Assembly (NCBI GenBank): GCA_019748095.1
Contig: JAIEQA010000017.1
Coordinates: 1 to 64,000 of the forward strand
DNA: 64,000 nt
From: Caulobacteraceae bacterium
GTDB taxonomy: Bacteria; Pseudomonadota; Alphaproteobacteria; Caulobacterales; Caulobacteraceae
Reading direction: 5' to 3'
The notes under the pieces were generated by a model. The model made no database searches, was not told the DNA's origin, and saw only the letters and a list, made by a program, of their open reading frames with translations. Below are positions 31,353-41,200 of this stretch, one piece after another. Position numbers and translations under genes: made by a program. How positions within the stretch are numbered: position 1 is the first letter of the stretch; each line of letters begins with the position of its first letter.

Positions 31353-31826
31353 ATGGAAAAAGTGCCGATGACGGGCGAGGGTTACCGCACCCTCGACGAT
31401 CAGCTTAAGCAATTGAAGTCGGTGGAACGGCCCAGCGTGATCGCGGCCATCTCGGAGGCCCGTGAACACGGCGACCTCAGCGAGAACGCGGAATACCACG
31501 CCGCCAAGGAGCGTCAGGGCTGGATCGAGGGTCAGATCGCCGAGATCGAGGACAAGATCAGCCGTGCCCAGGTCATCGACGTCTCCAAACTGAGCGGCGA
31601 TCAGGTCAAATTCGGCGCGACCGTCACCGTGGTCGATGAGGACACCGAGGAAGAGGGCCGCTACCAGATCGTCGGCGAGCACGAAGCCGATGTGAAACTG
31701 GGCAAGATCTCGATCTCCTCGCCCATCGCCCGCGCCATGATCTCCAAGGAGGTCGGGGACGTCGTCGAGGTCAACACGCCCGGTGGCGTGAAGGCCTATG
31801 AGATCCTCAAGGTCGAGTGGAAATAG
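31353..31826 (+). CDS. greA: Transcription elongation factor GreA
   Basis: GreA rescues backtracked RNA polymerase by stimulating transcript cleavage. The 157-residue protein starts at the ATG at 31353 ([21 protein letters not shown]). It has the N-terminal coiled coil with the acidic tip [20 protein letters not shown], and the C-terminal FKBP-like domain ending [35 protein letters not shown]. The ORF track's 77 extra N-terminal residues are not part of the family. Its last ten bases overlap the next gene, which starts at a GTG inside the greA end. Confidence 0.97.
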   Translation: MEKVPMTGEGYRTLDDQLKQLKSVERPSVIAAISEAREHGDLSENAEYHAAKERQGWIEGQIAEIEDKISRAQVIDVSKLSGDQVKFGATVTVVDEDTEEEGRYQIVGEHEADVKLGKISISSPIARAMISKEVGDVVEVNTPGGVKAYEILKVEWK

Positions 31827-32803
31827 GCTCCGGCCCTCTTCGTATCCGGGTCGTCTCCGACGGCCGTGCCGGCATGGAAAATCAGGCGCTCGGCCTCGCC
31901 GAGGCCGTCGCGCGCCTGACTCCGTCCGCCATCGATATCAGGCGCGTGAAGTGGCAGCCGGCTTTTGACTGGCTTCCGGTCGGGCTGAAGGCACCCTGGA
32001 TGCTGGCGTCAGAGACGCCCCTTCCCGCCGACGGTGAGACTTGGCCCGATCTGTGGATCGCGACGGGTCGGGCGAGCCTGCCTCTATCCCTGGCCGCGAG
32101 ACGCCTGAGCGGAGGCCGGACCTTCGTGGTCCAGACCCAGGATCCGCGCCTCGACCCCGCCCTGTTCGATCTCATCGTCGCTCCGGCCCATGACGGTCTG
32201 ACCGGGGCCAATGTGGTGGCCATCACAGGCTCGCCCCACCGGATCACGCCGCAGGTCCTCGCAGAGGCCGCGCCTGCCTTCGCGGACCGGCTGGAGCCCC
32301 TGCCCCGTCCCCGCGTCGCCGTGATGATCGGGGGGCGGTCCGGAGCCTTCGACCTGACGCCGACACATGCCCGGGCCCTGGCCGAACAGATCTCGAAGGC
32401 CGTCAGGGCTGTGGGCGGTTCGGTGATGCTGACCTTCTCGCGCCGCACACCCGAGGCAGCCCGGTCAGCGATGACGGAAGGACTGGCCGGGGTGCCGGGC
32501 TGGATCTGGGACGGCACGGGCCCCAACCCCCTGTTCGCCTTCCTGTCGGTCGCCGACCATGTGCTGGTGACCGAGGACAGCGCGAATATGGCCGCCGAGG
32601 CCGCCGCCACCGGCAAGCCTGTTCATGTCCTGCCGATGATCGCCCGCAAGGCCCCGGGCAAGTTCGCACGCCTTCAGGCCGATCTGACGGCGCGGGGGGT
32701 GACGCGGCCCTTCGACGGGACCCTGCCGGACTGGCACTATACGCCCCTGACCGAGACCGGCCGGGCGGCGCAGGCGGTGCTGGCGGCGATGGGGCGGGGC
32801 TGA
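31817..32803 (+). CDS. ELM1/GtrOC1-family protein (mitochondrial fission ELM1-like)
   Basis: A 328-residue protein beginning at a GTG that overlaps the end of greA by ten bases, with AAGG just upstream. The opening [22 protein letters not shown], central [13 protein letters not shown] and C-terminal [24 protein letters not shown] resemble the bacterial ELM1 family. These look like GT-B glycosyltransferases (the DSxxM...A..GKPV region resembles a nucleotide-sugar site). In plants ELM1 acts in mitochondrial fission, but the bacterial role is unsettled. Translational coupling to greA is probable. Confidence 0.85.
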   Translation: MEIGSGPLRIRVVSDGRAGMENQALGLAEAVARLTPSAIDIRRVKWQPAFDWLPVGLKAPWMLASETPLPADGETWPDLWIATGRASLPLSLAARRLSGGRTFVVQTQDPRLDPALFDLIVAPAHDGLTGANVVAITGSPHRITPQVLAEAAPAFADRLEPLPRPRVAVMIGGRSGAFDLTPTHARALAEQISKAVRAVGGSVMLTFSRRTPEAARSAMTEGLAGVPGWIWDGTGPNPLFAFLSVADHVLVTEDSANMAAEAAATGKPVHVLPMIARKAPGKFARLQADLTARGVTRPFDGTLPDWHYTPLTETGRAAQAVLAAMGRG

Positions 32804-32812
32804 CGCAGGCGA

Positions 32813-33130
32813 TCAGTCGCCGCCACCGCCGCCGTCTCCGCCATCCGAGCCGCTGTCATTGTCGTCTCTGGCGTCCTTGGTGCCCTTCGAGCGCCCGCCA
32901 CTGTCACCGGCCACCAGGACAGCGCCCCCGTCGCCGTTGCGGTCCCGGGCCTTGTCCGTCCGCTTGTTGTTGACGTCCATGGCCGCACCGATGGCCAGGC
33001 CCACGATGAGACCGAGGGCGATCCCGATGGGCAGGTTGCCGACCAGCAGCCCGATCCCCGACCCAAAGGCGACGCCGAGCGCAAGGCCGATCCCCAGATA
33101 GCTGGTGGCGGGTTGTTTCGATCCGGCCAT
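32813..33130 (-). CDS. Glycine-rich membrane protein of unknown function
   Basis: The 105-residue product starts at 33130 (MAGSKQPATSYLGIGLALGVAFGSGIGLLVGNLPIGIALGLIVGLAIGAAMDVNNKR), with GGGAGAG upstream. It has two glycine-rich hydrophobic helices with glycine-zipper spacing and a very hydrophilic Asp/Gly tail (SGSDGGDGGGGGD). It is divergent from trxB and convergent with the ELM1-like gene. No function can be assigned. Confidence 0.65.
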   Translation of the reverse strand: MAGSKQPATSYLGIGLALGVAFGSGIGLLVGNLPIGIALGLIVGLAIGAAMDVNNKRTDKARDRNGDGGAVLVAGDSGGRSKGTKDARDDNDSGSDGGDGGGGGD

Positions 33131-33200
33131 TTGGTGTCTCTCCCGGTTTCCGTCATCGCCCGGCATCGCGCCGGACGGAATCACACACTAGATAGCACTC

Positions 33201-34208
33201 ATGAGCACTCCGAGAACGATCCGCGTCGCCATTATCGGTTCCGGCCCCGCCGGCTGGACCGCCGCCATCTATGCCGCCCGCGCCCTGCTGAACCCCGTGG
33301 TCATCACCGGGATCCAGCCCGGCGGCCAGCTGACCATCACCACGGAAGTCGAGAACTATCCGGGGTTTGCCGAGGCCATCCAGGGTCCGTGGCTGATGGA
33401 GCAGATGAAGGCCCAGGCCGAGCATGTCGGGACCGAGGTCATCAACGACATCGTGGTCTCCTGCGACCTTTCGCAGCGCCCCTTCCGGCTGAAGCTGGAC
33501 AGCGGCACGGAGCTGCTGGCCGAGACCGTCATCATCTCGACCGGGGCCCAGGCCAAATGGCTGGGGCTGGAGTCCGAGGCGAAATACCAGGGCTTCGGCG
33601 TCTCCGCCTGCGCCACCTGCGACGGTTTCTTCTACCGGGGCAAACAGGTGGTCGTCGTCGGCGGGGGCAATACGGCGGTCGAGGAGGCGCTGTTCCTGAC
33701 CAACTTTGCCGAAAAGGTCACCGTCGTGCACCGCAAGGACGAGTTCCGGGCCGAGAAGATCCTGCAGGACCGGCTGTTCGCCAACCCCAAGGTCGAGGTG
33801 ATCTGGAACCACACGGTCGAGGAGATCCTGGGTCAGGTCGACGGCGTGGCCTCCAACGTGACCGGTGTCCGGCTGAAGCACGCCCTGACCGGCGTGACGC
33901 AGGAGATCGCCGCCGACGGCGTCTTCATCGCCATCGGCCACGAGCCGTCATCCTCGCTGTTCAAGGGCCAGTTGGAGACCAAACAGGGTGGCTATCTGGT
34001 GGTCAAACCGGGCACCACCTCGACCAGTATCGAGGGCTGCTATGCGGCGGGTGACGTCACCGACGACGTCTATCGTCAGGCAGTGACGGCGGCGGGTATG
34101 GGCTGTATGGCCGCGCTTGAGGCCGTGCGTTTCCTCGCCGAGGAAGACCACGCCCGGGCCAACCACCCGATCAGCCACCGCGAGGCGGAGAAGATCGGGG
34201 TCTGGTAG
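33201..34208 (+). CDS. trxB: Thioredoxin reductase TrxB
   Basis: A 335-residue flavoprotein that reduces thioredoxin with NADPH. The FAD-binding motif IIGSGPAGWTAAIYAARA is at the N-terminus. The redox-active disulfide is Cys137-Ala-Thr-Cys140 (SACATCDGFFYRG), followed by the NADPH site VVVGGGNTAVEEALFL and a C-terminal FAD contact GCYAAGDVTDDVYRQAVTAAGMGCMAALEA. Length and order match low-molecular-weight TrxB. It is monocistronic, followed by a convergent receiver-domain gene 21 bases later. Confidence 0.96.
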   Translation: MSTPRTIRVAIIGSGPAGWTAAIYAARALLNPVVITGIQPGGQLTITTEVENYPGFAEAIQGPWLMEQMKAQAEHVGTEVINDIVVSCDLSQRPFRLKLDSGTELLAETVIISTGAQAKWLGLESEAKYQGFGVSACATCDGFFYRGKQVVVVGGGNTAVEEALFLTNFAEKVTVVHRKDEFRAEKILQDRLFANPKVEVIWNHTVEEILGQVDGVASNVTGVRLKHALTGVTQEIAADGVFIAIGHEPSSSLFKGQLETKQGGYLVVKPGTTSTSIEGCYAAGDVTDDVYRQAVTAAGMGCMAALEAVRFLAEEDHARANHPISHREAEKIGVW

Positions 34209-34229
34209 GCAGGCCAACGCCGGCTGCGC

Positions 34230-34643
34230 TCACCCGAACAGCTGCAGCTCCGGGGGGGCATAGTCGACCGGCTGGCCCTCACGGCGGCGCAGGGCGTAGT
34301 CCACAGTGGTTTGCACAGCCCGTTCATCCGTGGGCTTGGACAGGACACCGAGCGTCCCGGCCACGCCGCTCCTGACCATGCCCGGGTTGGCGGTCATGAA
34401 CACGACCGAGATACCCAGATCCTGTCCGAGCTCGCGGCCGACCTCGATCCCCGTCGGCCCGTCCGACAGGTGAATATCGACCAGCGCGAGATCGATGTCG
34501 GTCTCGGCCGCAAGCATCCGCGCGGAGCGCGCGTCCGAGACGGTTCCGACGACCTCATGGCCGAGGTCCTCCAGAACGAAGCGAAGCTCCATGGCCACGA
34601 GGGCCTCGTCTTCAATGATCAGGATACGCGCAGTCATCGCCAT
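34230..34643 (-). CDS. Single-domain response regulator
   Basis: A 137-residue receiver domain without an output domain: acidic pair in ILIIEDEALVAMEL, phosphoacceptor Asp in LALVDIHLSDGPTG, Thr in VVFMTAN, and Lys in GVLSKPTDERAV. It lies 49 bases downstream of an HWE histidine kinase on the same strand, so the two probably form a phosphorelay whose target is elsewhere. An alternative start two codons in (MTARILII) is equally plausible. Confidence 0.9.
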   Translation of the reverse strand: MAMTARILIIEDEALVAMELRFVLEDLGHEVVGTVSDARSARMLAAETDIDLALVDIHLSDGPTGIEVGRELGQDLGISVVFMTANPGMVRSGVAGTLGVLSKPTDERAVQTTVDYALRRREGQPVDYAPPELQLFG

Positions 34644-34692
34644 GGGGGCCCATCTTGTGTCCGCTAACGAACGCTTCCCGGCGGATCGGGTT

Positions 34693-36240
34693 TCATCCCG
34701 CCCTGAGGGCCGCCCTGCGGCGAGACAGCGCGGTGGCCGGAAGATCGGCCTCGACTACCAAACCCTCCGGCAACCAGCTTCGCTCCAGCCGCCCCCCCAA
34801 CTGCCCCTCGACCGAAAGCGTCGCGAGCGAGGATCCGAACCCCTCCCGGGTGGGGGCCGCGGCCAGGATGGGGCCCCCGATCTCCCGCCATGTCAGGATG
34901 AATCGGTCCTCCATGGACCGGGTCAGAAGCTGGACATGCCCCCCCGGCACCGAAAGCGCCCCGTACTTGGCCGCGTTGGTCGCCAGCTCGTGGAACAGCA
35001 GGGCCACCGACGTGGCGGCCTGGTCGTCGAACACGGCATCCTCGCCCTCGACAAGGACGCGCGGTTGGCCCGTGTTATCGCAATAGGCCTTGAACAGGGC
35101 CCCCAGAAAGCTGTGCAGGGTCGTGCCCCCGAGTGTGGGGCGTGAGACCTCCGAGTGGGGCCGGACGAACTCATGCGCCCTTGCAAGCGCCGCGATGCGG
35201 TTGCGGACCGCGAGAGCAAAGGCCTTGGCCTGCGGATGCTCACGGGCCGACAGGGCGATGAGGGCGGAAACGACAGCGAAGATGTTCTTGATCCGGTGGC
35301 TGAGCTCCTGACTCAGAAGGTCCTTGCCCTGCTCCATCCGCTTCAGGTCGTCGATGTCGGTGCAGGTGCCGAACCAGCGAACGACCTGCCCCGCCTCGTC
35401 GCGGATCGGGGTCGCTCGACCCAGCGTCCAGCGAAACACCCCGTCGGCCCGCCGCAGCCGGTACTCGATCTCATACAGCTCCCCCGTCTCGAGGGCGCGG
35501 GTCCAGGCGTCACGGGCGCGGGCCTGATCCTCGGCGTGGAACATGCCGTTCCACGCCTCCCCGTCGGTCGACCCCGGGGGAACCCCGGTGAACTCATACC
35601 AGCGCGCATTGTAGTAGTCGTGAAAGCCGTCCGGGCGTGTCGACCACACCATCTGGGGCATGGAGTCCGCGATCGCGCGGAACTTCGCTTCGCTGTCGGA
35701 CAGGGCCTTCACCCCGGCCTCGCGTTCGCGGATGACCCGGCGCAACTCCATCTGGGCCATGACCTGACCTGCGAGGACCTCGAGCGTCTCGGCCTGTAGC
35801 GGCGTCAACCCCTCCGGGCGCGGCCGGGTGTCCAGAACGCAAAGCGTGCCCAGGGGCAGTCCATCCCGGCTTTTCAGCAGGCGGCCGGCGTAGAATCTCA
35901 GTCCGCCGGCCGCCGTGACCAGAGGATTGCCCTCGAACCGGAGGTCACGGGTGGCGTCGGGCACCACCAGACCCTCCTCTTGCAGCAGGGCGTGTGCGCA
36001 GAAAGAGGTTTCCAGCGGCGTCTCACGCACACCCAGACCGGTTTCTGCCTTGAACCACTGGCGTTCCGCGTCGATCAGATTGACCACGGCGATCGGGGCT
36101 TCGCAGATCCGGGCCGCGAGATGCACGATGTCGTCGAAGGCCTGTTCTGCGGGGGTGTCGAGCACGCCATAGGCGTGCAGGGCCGAAAGTCGCTCGGCTT
36201 CGGTCCATGCGGAGGCGGGCTGGGGGAAAATCGGTGTCAC
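34693..36240 (-). CDS. GAF-PAS sensor histidine kinase, HWE type
   Basis: A soluble sensor kinase of about 515 residues. In the ORF numbering a GAF domain spans about 60-210 (FDDIVHLAARICEAPIAVVNLIDAERQWFKAETG...LGTLCVLD). A PAS domain follows at about 220-345 (AIADSMPQMVWSTRPDGFHDYYNARWYEFTG). The transmitter has the phosphoacceptor His in LSQELSHRIKNIFAVVSALI and the HWE-type N-box FHELATNAAKYGALS. No transmembrane helix is seen. The ORF extends to 36366 and overlaps the SleB gene. I favour the GTG at 36240 (VTPIFPQPASAWTEAERL), but the start is uncertain. It pairs with the receiver gene downstream. Confidence 0.88.
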   Translation of the reverse strand: MTPIFPQPASAWTEAERLSALHAYGVLDTPAEQAFDDIVHLAARICEAPIAVVNLIDAERQWFKAETGLGVRETPLETSFCAHALLQEEGLVVPDATRDLRFEGNPLVTAAGGLRFYAGRLLKSRDGLPLGTLCVLDTRPRPEGLTPLQAETLEVLAGQVMAQMELRRVIREREAGVKALSDSEAKFRAIADSMPQMVWSTRPDGFHDYYNARWYEFTGVPPGSTDGEAWNGMFHAEDQARARDAWTRALETGELYEIEYRLRRADGVFRWTLGRATPIRDEAGQVVRWFGTCTDIDDLKRMEQGKDLLSQELSHRIKNIFAVVSALIALSAREHPQAKAFALAVRNRIAALARAHEFVRPHSEVSRPTLGGTTLHSFLGALFKAYCDNTGQPRVLVEGEDAVFDDQAATSVALLFHELATNAAKYGALSVPGGHVQLLTRSMEDRFILTWREIGGPILAAAPTREGFGSSLATLSVEGQLGGRLERSWLPEGLVVEADLPATALSRRRAALRAG

Positions 36241-36334
36241 ACGCGGTCCCGGAGTGCGCCGCGAACGGCCGAGCGGGATAAATGCGTGAACAGGCGGAGC
36301 GGTTTCAAGCGGGACGGCAGGACATGATCGCGCG

Positions 36335-37528
36335 TCACGAGGCCGGGCGACCGACCTCCTCGACATCCATGGTCACCACGCCCGCAACGGGAGCGGGAGC
36401 CTGGGCGGGCGTGATGAGGGCCTCCAGGCGAGCATTGATCGTGGCGATGTCCTCGGCCGTGGGCTGGCGGCGCCCGCCGAGGCTGGAGATACCGACGACG
36501 CGGGTCTGGCCGTCGATCTCGACGGTCCGCATCGCCGTGCCGCCCTGTGCGAGAACAAGCGCGTCCGCTGCGGCCGCCTCGGCCGGGGTCGCCGCCACGA
36601 TCAGGCGAGGGCGCGAGAACCGGGCCTCGTCGATCACCGGCTCACGCCCGGCGTACGCTTGCCGGAACGACCCTGTTTCACCCGCCAGACCCTTCCAGCG
36701 ATAGAAGATGTGCGCCCCGATCTGGGTGATCTTGGCCAGGGTCGGTGACCACCACGGATGGACATAGTCCGCGTGGTAGTGGGTGGCTGTCCCGACTTCT
36801 GTCGCCACATGGCCCGACAGCGCCCGCTCCGCGACGGCTGCGGCCCGCGTCCAGGCCCAGGCCACCGGGGCCCGGGACAGGGCACCGTCGCAGGTGAAGC
36901 TGAACTGGCACCCGGTCGTCCGCTCGGCCCCCTCGAACACCACGCCGCAGATCGTATTGGGGTAGTTGGGATCCCGGACGCGGTTCAGGATGACCTGGGC
37001 CACCGCCGCCTGCCCCTCGGCGCTCTCAAGCGCGGCCTCGTAATAGACGCCCTGGGTCAGACAGCGCAGGGCCCGGGCCCGGTCGGCCGGGGTGGCAGAC
37101 GTCAGGACGAAGGGTCGGGCCGGACGCAGCGAGCCGATCTGGACCGGCATGGCGGCGTTGCGACGGTGGGCATCGAGGCCGCTGGTGCCGGACTCCAGGG
37201 TCGGGCGGCCGGCGAGGGTGAGGCTTTCCCAGCCGGGTGTCAGGCCCAGTCCGGCAAAACCGGGACTGCCCGCATCGAACCGCACCGCCAGCGCCAGCTG
37301 GGCCGGGTCCATGCGCGCGCTCAGCGCCTGCAGACCCCGGCTCGACAGATCCCCCTCGGTCACCCGGGCGACCGCCTCTGCGGTCCGGTCGGCGGGCGAC
37401 CGGGCCGTGGACCCGGCCGCCATGGCCACGCCGAGGGCCGCCAGCGCGGCGGGCGCAGCGGCAGCGTACCGCCGGATGACGGTTTTCGTCCGGGACGAGG
37501 TCAGGGAGCGGAACAGGGTTCGATACAT
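36335..37528 (-). CDS. SleB-family cell wall hydrolase
   Basis: A 397-residue exported or membrane-anchored protein with an N-terminal hydrophobic segment (AAAAPAALAALGVAMAAGS). The SleB/hydrolase-2 domain contains the catalytic Glu region CLTQGVYYEAALESAEGQAAVAQVILNRV, then NTICGVVFEGAERTTGCQFSFTCDG and THYHADYVHPWW. The family cleaves peptidoglycan glycan strands (lytic transglycosylase or glucosaminidase type). A paralogue with the same core lies at 42635-43945. The C-terminal 100 residues (PRLIVAATPAEAAAADALVLAQGG...) are not recognised. The neighbouring kinase ORF overlaps its 3' end if its longest start is used. Confidence 0.88.
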   Translation of the reverse strand: MYRTLFRSLTSSRTKTVIRRYAAAAPAALAALGVAMAAGSTARSPADRTAEAVARVTEGDLSSRGLQALSARMDPAQLALAVRFDAGSPGFAGLGLTPGWESLTLAGRPTLESGTSGLDAHRRNAAMPVQIGSLRPARPFVLTSATPADRARALRCLTQGVYYEAALESAEGQAAVAQVILNRVRDPNYPNTICGVVFEGAERTTGCQFSFTCDGALSRAPVAWAWTRAAAVAERALSGHVATEVGTATHYHADYVHPWWSPTLAKITQIGAHIFYRWKGLAGETGSFRQAYAGREPVIDEARFSRPRLIVAATPAEAAAADALVLAQGGTAMRTVEIDGQTRVVGISSLGGRRQPTAEDIATINARLEALITPAQAPAPVAGVVTMDVEEVGRPAS

Positions 37529-37612
37529 GCGGCTCGCGGGTCGACGACGGGATGCCGTGTCGAAGCCCTGTGAGGCCCCAACACGGCACTTTTCAGGCCG
37601 GATGACCGCGGG

Positions 37613-38092
37613 TCAGCGACCGCCCAGGGTGGAGCGAAGCATCCAGGCGAACTTCTCGTGGGCCGACAGCCGCTGGGTCAGAAGATCGACGGACACGTCG
37701 TCGCCCTCGTCATCGGCCACGGTCAGGGCCGCGCGGGCCGTCGCGATGAGGGTCTCGTGGTCCTGCATCAGCTCCTTGAGCATGGCCGGCGCATCCTTGT
37801 CCGGGTCGCCGTCCTGGATCGAGGTCAGATTGGCGAAGGTCGAATGCGCCTGGGGCGCAAATTCGCCCAGCGCACGGATGCGTTCGGCGATTTCGTCCAG
37901 GGCCGCCCAGATGTCGCGGTACTGCTGCTCAAGCAGGGTGTGCAGGGTAAAGAACTCCGGCCCGCGAACATTCCAGTGGTAGCCGTGGGTCTTCATGTAG
38001 ACGGCAAAGCTGTCGGCCAGAACCTTGCTGAGCTCCTGCGCAACAGTGCTGCGTTCGGACCTGGTCAAACCCGTGTGGATGGTTGCAGTCAT
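37613..38092 (-). CDS. dps: Dps family DNA-binding ferritin-like protein
   Basis: The real gene is the C-terminal 159 residues of an 839-codon ORF in the track. The rest of that ORF is the antisense shadow of the hybrid kinase. The ATG at 38092 (MTATIHTGLTRSERSTVAQELSKVLADSFAVYMKTHGYHWNVRGPEFFTLHTLLEQQY) has CGGAGCC upstream. It shows the Dps ferroxidase signature with His in YHWNV and the Asp/Glu in DEIAERIRALGE. Dps oxidises iron, stores it and shields DNA under oxidative or starvation stress. It is divergent from the hybrid kinase gene. Confidence 0.94.
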   Translation of the reverse strand: MTATIHTGLTRSERSTVAQELSKVLADSFAVYMKTHGYHWNVRGPEFFTLHTLLEQQYRDIWAALDEIAERIRALGEFAPQAHSTFANLTSIQDGDPDKDAPAMLKELMQDHETLIATARAALTVADDEGDDVSVDLLTQRLSAHEKFAWMLRSTLGGR

Positions 38093-38218
38093 GATGGCTC
38101 CGGTATCGGTTGATCGAAAAGTTCTGGAAGAAAGATAGGAAGCCGACGTCCCCCGGCCAAGGTCTGTCTCCGGCCCGAGGGCTGGAGGCAGCCATGGAAC
38201 GCGAGACCCGCAAGGGCG

Positions 38219-41200
38219 TTGCATGGTCTCGCGCACGCGCGGACGGGGGGTGTGTTGGGTTTCACGGCGGTCTTGGGTCGGGCTCTGGAGCCGGAAGCGG
38301 TGCTCGCCGGGCTGGCCAGGACCCCGGCGCGTCCATGGTGGCGCAATGTCCTGACCGGCCTGGCGTTCGCCGCCGGCGGGCTGGCGGTCCGCTGGGCGGG
38401 TTCGGCCTTCTATGGCGAGATCACAGGGTTCATCATCCTGCTGCCCGCCGTCGTGCTGGCGGCCCTGGCGGGTGGCCGGACAGCGGGGCTTGTCACGACT
38501 GTGGCCAGTCTGCTGGGCGGGTGGATCATCGCCGGCCCCGAGGCCGTGGGATCGGGGGTCGGCACGGCCATGGGGCGGGTGGCGACCTTCAACTTCATTG
38601 TCGTCGGGGTGTTCTGCACCCTCGTTGCGGCCTCGTTGCGCAAGACCGTCGCCCGCCTGGATGGCACGATCGTGGACCTCGAACGCTCCCGCGCGCAGGT
38701 CGACGAGACCGAAACCCGGCTGCATGACATCGCGGACATCGCGCCCGTCATGCTGTGGACCGCCGATCCGGACGGCCGGATCCATGCCAATGCCGCCCTG
38801 AGGGCCTTCCGGGGCGACCGTCCGCTGTCCTTCGTCGACCCCGCCCCCTGGATCGACGCCATTCATCCCGAGGACCGGGAACGGGTCGCGGCCGCCGGCC
38901 TTGAGGCCTGGACGTCCGGCGCGCGGCTGGAGATCGAGGGGCGCTATCGCCGTGCCGATGGTGTGTGGCGCACGCTCGCCACCACGGCCGAACCTCGCAG
39001 GGATTCCGCCGGTCATTTCATCGGCATGATCGGGGCCACGGCCGATGTCACCGAGGCCCGGAACGCCGACCGGGCCCTCAAGGACAGCGAGGCGCGTTTC
39101 CGGCTCATGGCCGACACTGCGCCCTCCCCGGTCTGGCTGACCAATGCGGAGGGGGAGGTCGAGTTCGTGAACACCGCCCTGACGGTCTTCTTCGCCCGCC
39201 CGGGCGAGGCGCTGATGGGCCACGTCTGGAAGGAGTCGATCCACCCGGATGACCGGAGGGAGGTTCAGGCGACCCAGACCGAGGCGCGGGAGCGCCGGGT
39301 GCCCTACGGGTTCGAGTGCCGCTTCCTGCGCCATGACGGGCTCTGGCGCTGGATGCGGGTGTCGGTCAATCCGCGCTTTGCGACCGACGGGACCTTCCAC
39401 GGCTATGTCGGCCTGTCGTTCGACATCACCGAGACCCGGGAGGCCCTGGACGCCCTGGCCCGGCAGGAACGCCGCCAGCGGTTCCTGCTTGAGCTCTCGG
39501 ACGGGATCCGCGACCTCAACGATCCCGAGGCCATCATGGATCATGTCCACAGCGTTCTGGGCCGGATGCTGGGGGCCTCGCGCGTCGGATGCGGCGAAAT
39601 GAGACCTGCCGAGGCCCGGTTCGAGATGAAGCGTGACTGGACCGAGGGCGTGCCCAGCCTGGCGGGCCGATATGCCATCACGGACGAATGCGGTCCGGTG
39701 GACGACGCCCTGGCGGCCGGCCGGACCGTCGTGGTCGCGGACGTGACCGAAGATCCGCGCACCGCCGCGTCGGTCACCCTGCTCGGCCAGCGCCAGATCG
39801 GGGCCTTCATCGCCGCCCCCGTCGTTCGCAGCGGCCTGCTCCGTGCCTTCCTGCATGTCAGCACGATCGCCCCCCGGACGTGGACTGCGGCGGAAATCAA
39901 TCTGATCGAGGATGTCGCCGACCGGGCCTGGACGGAGGTCGAACGGACACGGGCCGAGGCCGAGCGCGCCGAAAGCGAAGCCCGCTTCCGCGCCATCGCC
40001 GACACGGCCCCGGTGCTGGTCTGGGTGACCCATCAGGATCGTAGCCGCGCCTTCGTGAACCAGGCCTATGTCGACTTCATGGGCGGCGACTACGAGAGCG
40101 TCCGGACCGCCGACTGGCGCACCTTCATCCACCCCGACGACCAGGACAGGCTGGTTCAGGAATCCTCAGCCGGAGAAGCGTCAGGCCAACCCTTCTCCCT
40201 TGAGGCCCGCTACCGGCACCACAGCGGCGAATACCGCTGGCTGAGGTCTGTCTCCCGTCCCCGGTTTGGCCCGGGTGGCGACGTGATCGGCTTCGTGGGC
40301 GTCGCCTTCGATGTCACCGACGCCCGCCGGGTGGAGCACGACCTGAAGCGCATCAATGAATTGCTGGCGGAGCGGGTGGGCGAGGCCCTGGCCGAAAAGG
40401 CACGCGCCGAGGCTGACCTGATGCACGCCCAGCGGATGGAGGCGGTCGGCCGCCTGACGGGCGGGGTCGCCCACGACTTCAACAATCTGCTGACGGTGGT
40501 CATGGGGGCGCTCGAACTGATCCTGAAGTCGCCCGAGGACGCCGGCCGCCGCCAGAAGCTGGGCGAGGCGGCCCTGTCGGCGGCCCGGCGCGGCGAGCGT
40601 CTGACGCACCAGTTGCTGGCCTTCTCGCGTCGCCAGGCCCTGCGGCCCGAGACCGTCGACCTCAACGCCCTGATCCGCGAGAGCGACCCCCTGTTGTGCC
40701 GCGCCGTCGGGGAAGCTGTGGCCTACCGGCTGAAACTGCGCCGTAGCGGGGCGCGGGTCATCGTCGATCCGGCCCAGTTCGAGGCCGCCCTGCTGAACCT
40801 GATCGTCAATGCGCGCGACGCCGTGGCCGAACGCGGCCGCGCCGAAGGTGCGGCCATCACCGTCCAGACGCGCGCGTGCAAGGTCGAGGCCGGGGAGATC
40901 CTGGATCTCGAGCCCGGAAACTATGTGTGCGTGACCGTGTCGGACACCGGCGTGGGCATGGACGAAGAGGTCCTGCGTCGCGTCTTTGAACCCTTCTTCA
41001 CCACCAAGACGGTGGGCAAGGGCACCGGGCTGGGACTCAGTCAGGTCTATGGCTTCGCGCGCCAGAGTGGTGGCGGGATCCGGATCACCTCGACGGTCGG
41101 CGTGGGCTCGGAGATCCAGCTCTACCTCCCGCCGGCACCTGCCGAGATCAAGCAGGAGCGATCGGATGCGGCCTCGCCCGCTGCGACGATCGAAGGGGGA

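Noticed and set aside
37613-40132. 839-codon minus-strand ORF
   Set aside because: Only the last 159 codons (Dps) are real. The rest is the antisense shadow of the hybrid kinase, with no ribosome-binding site or family similarity.
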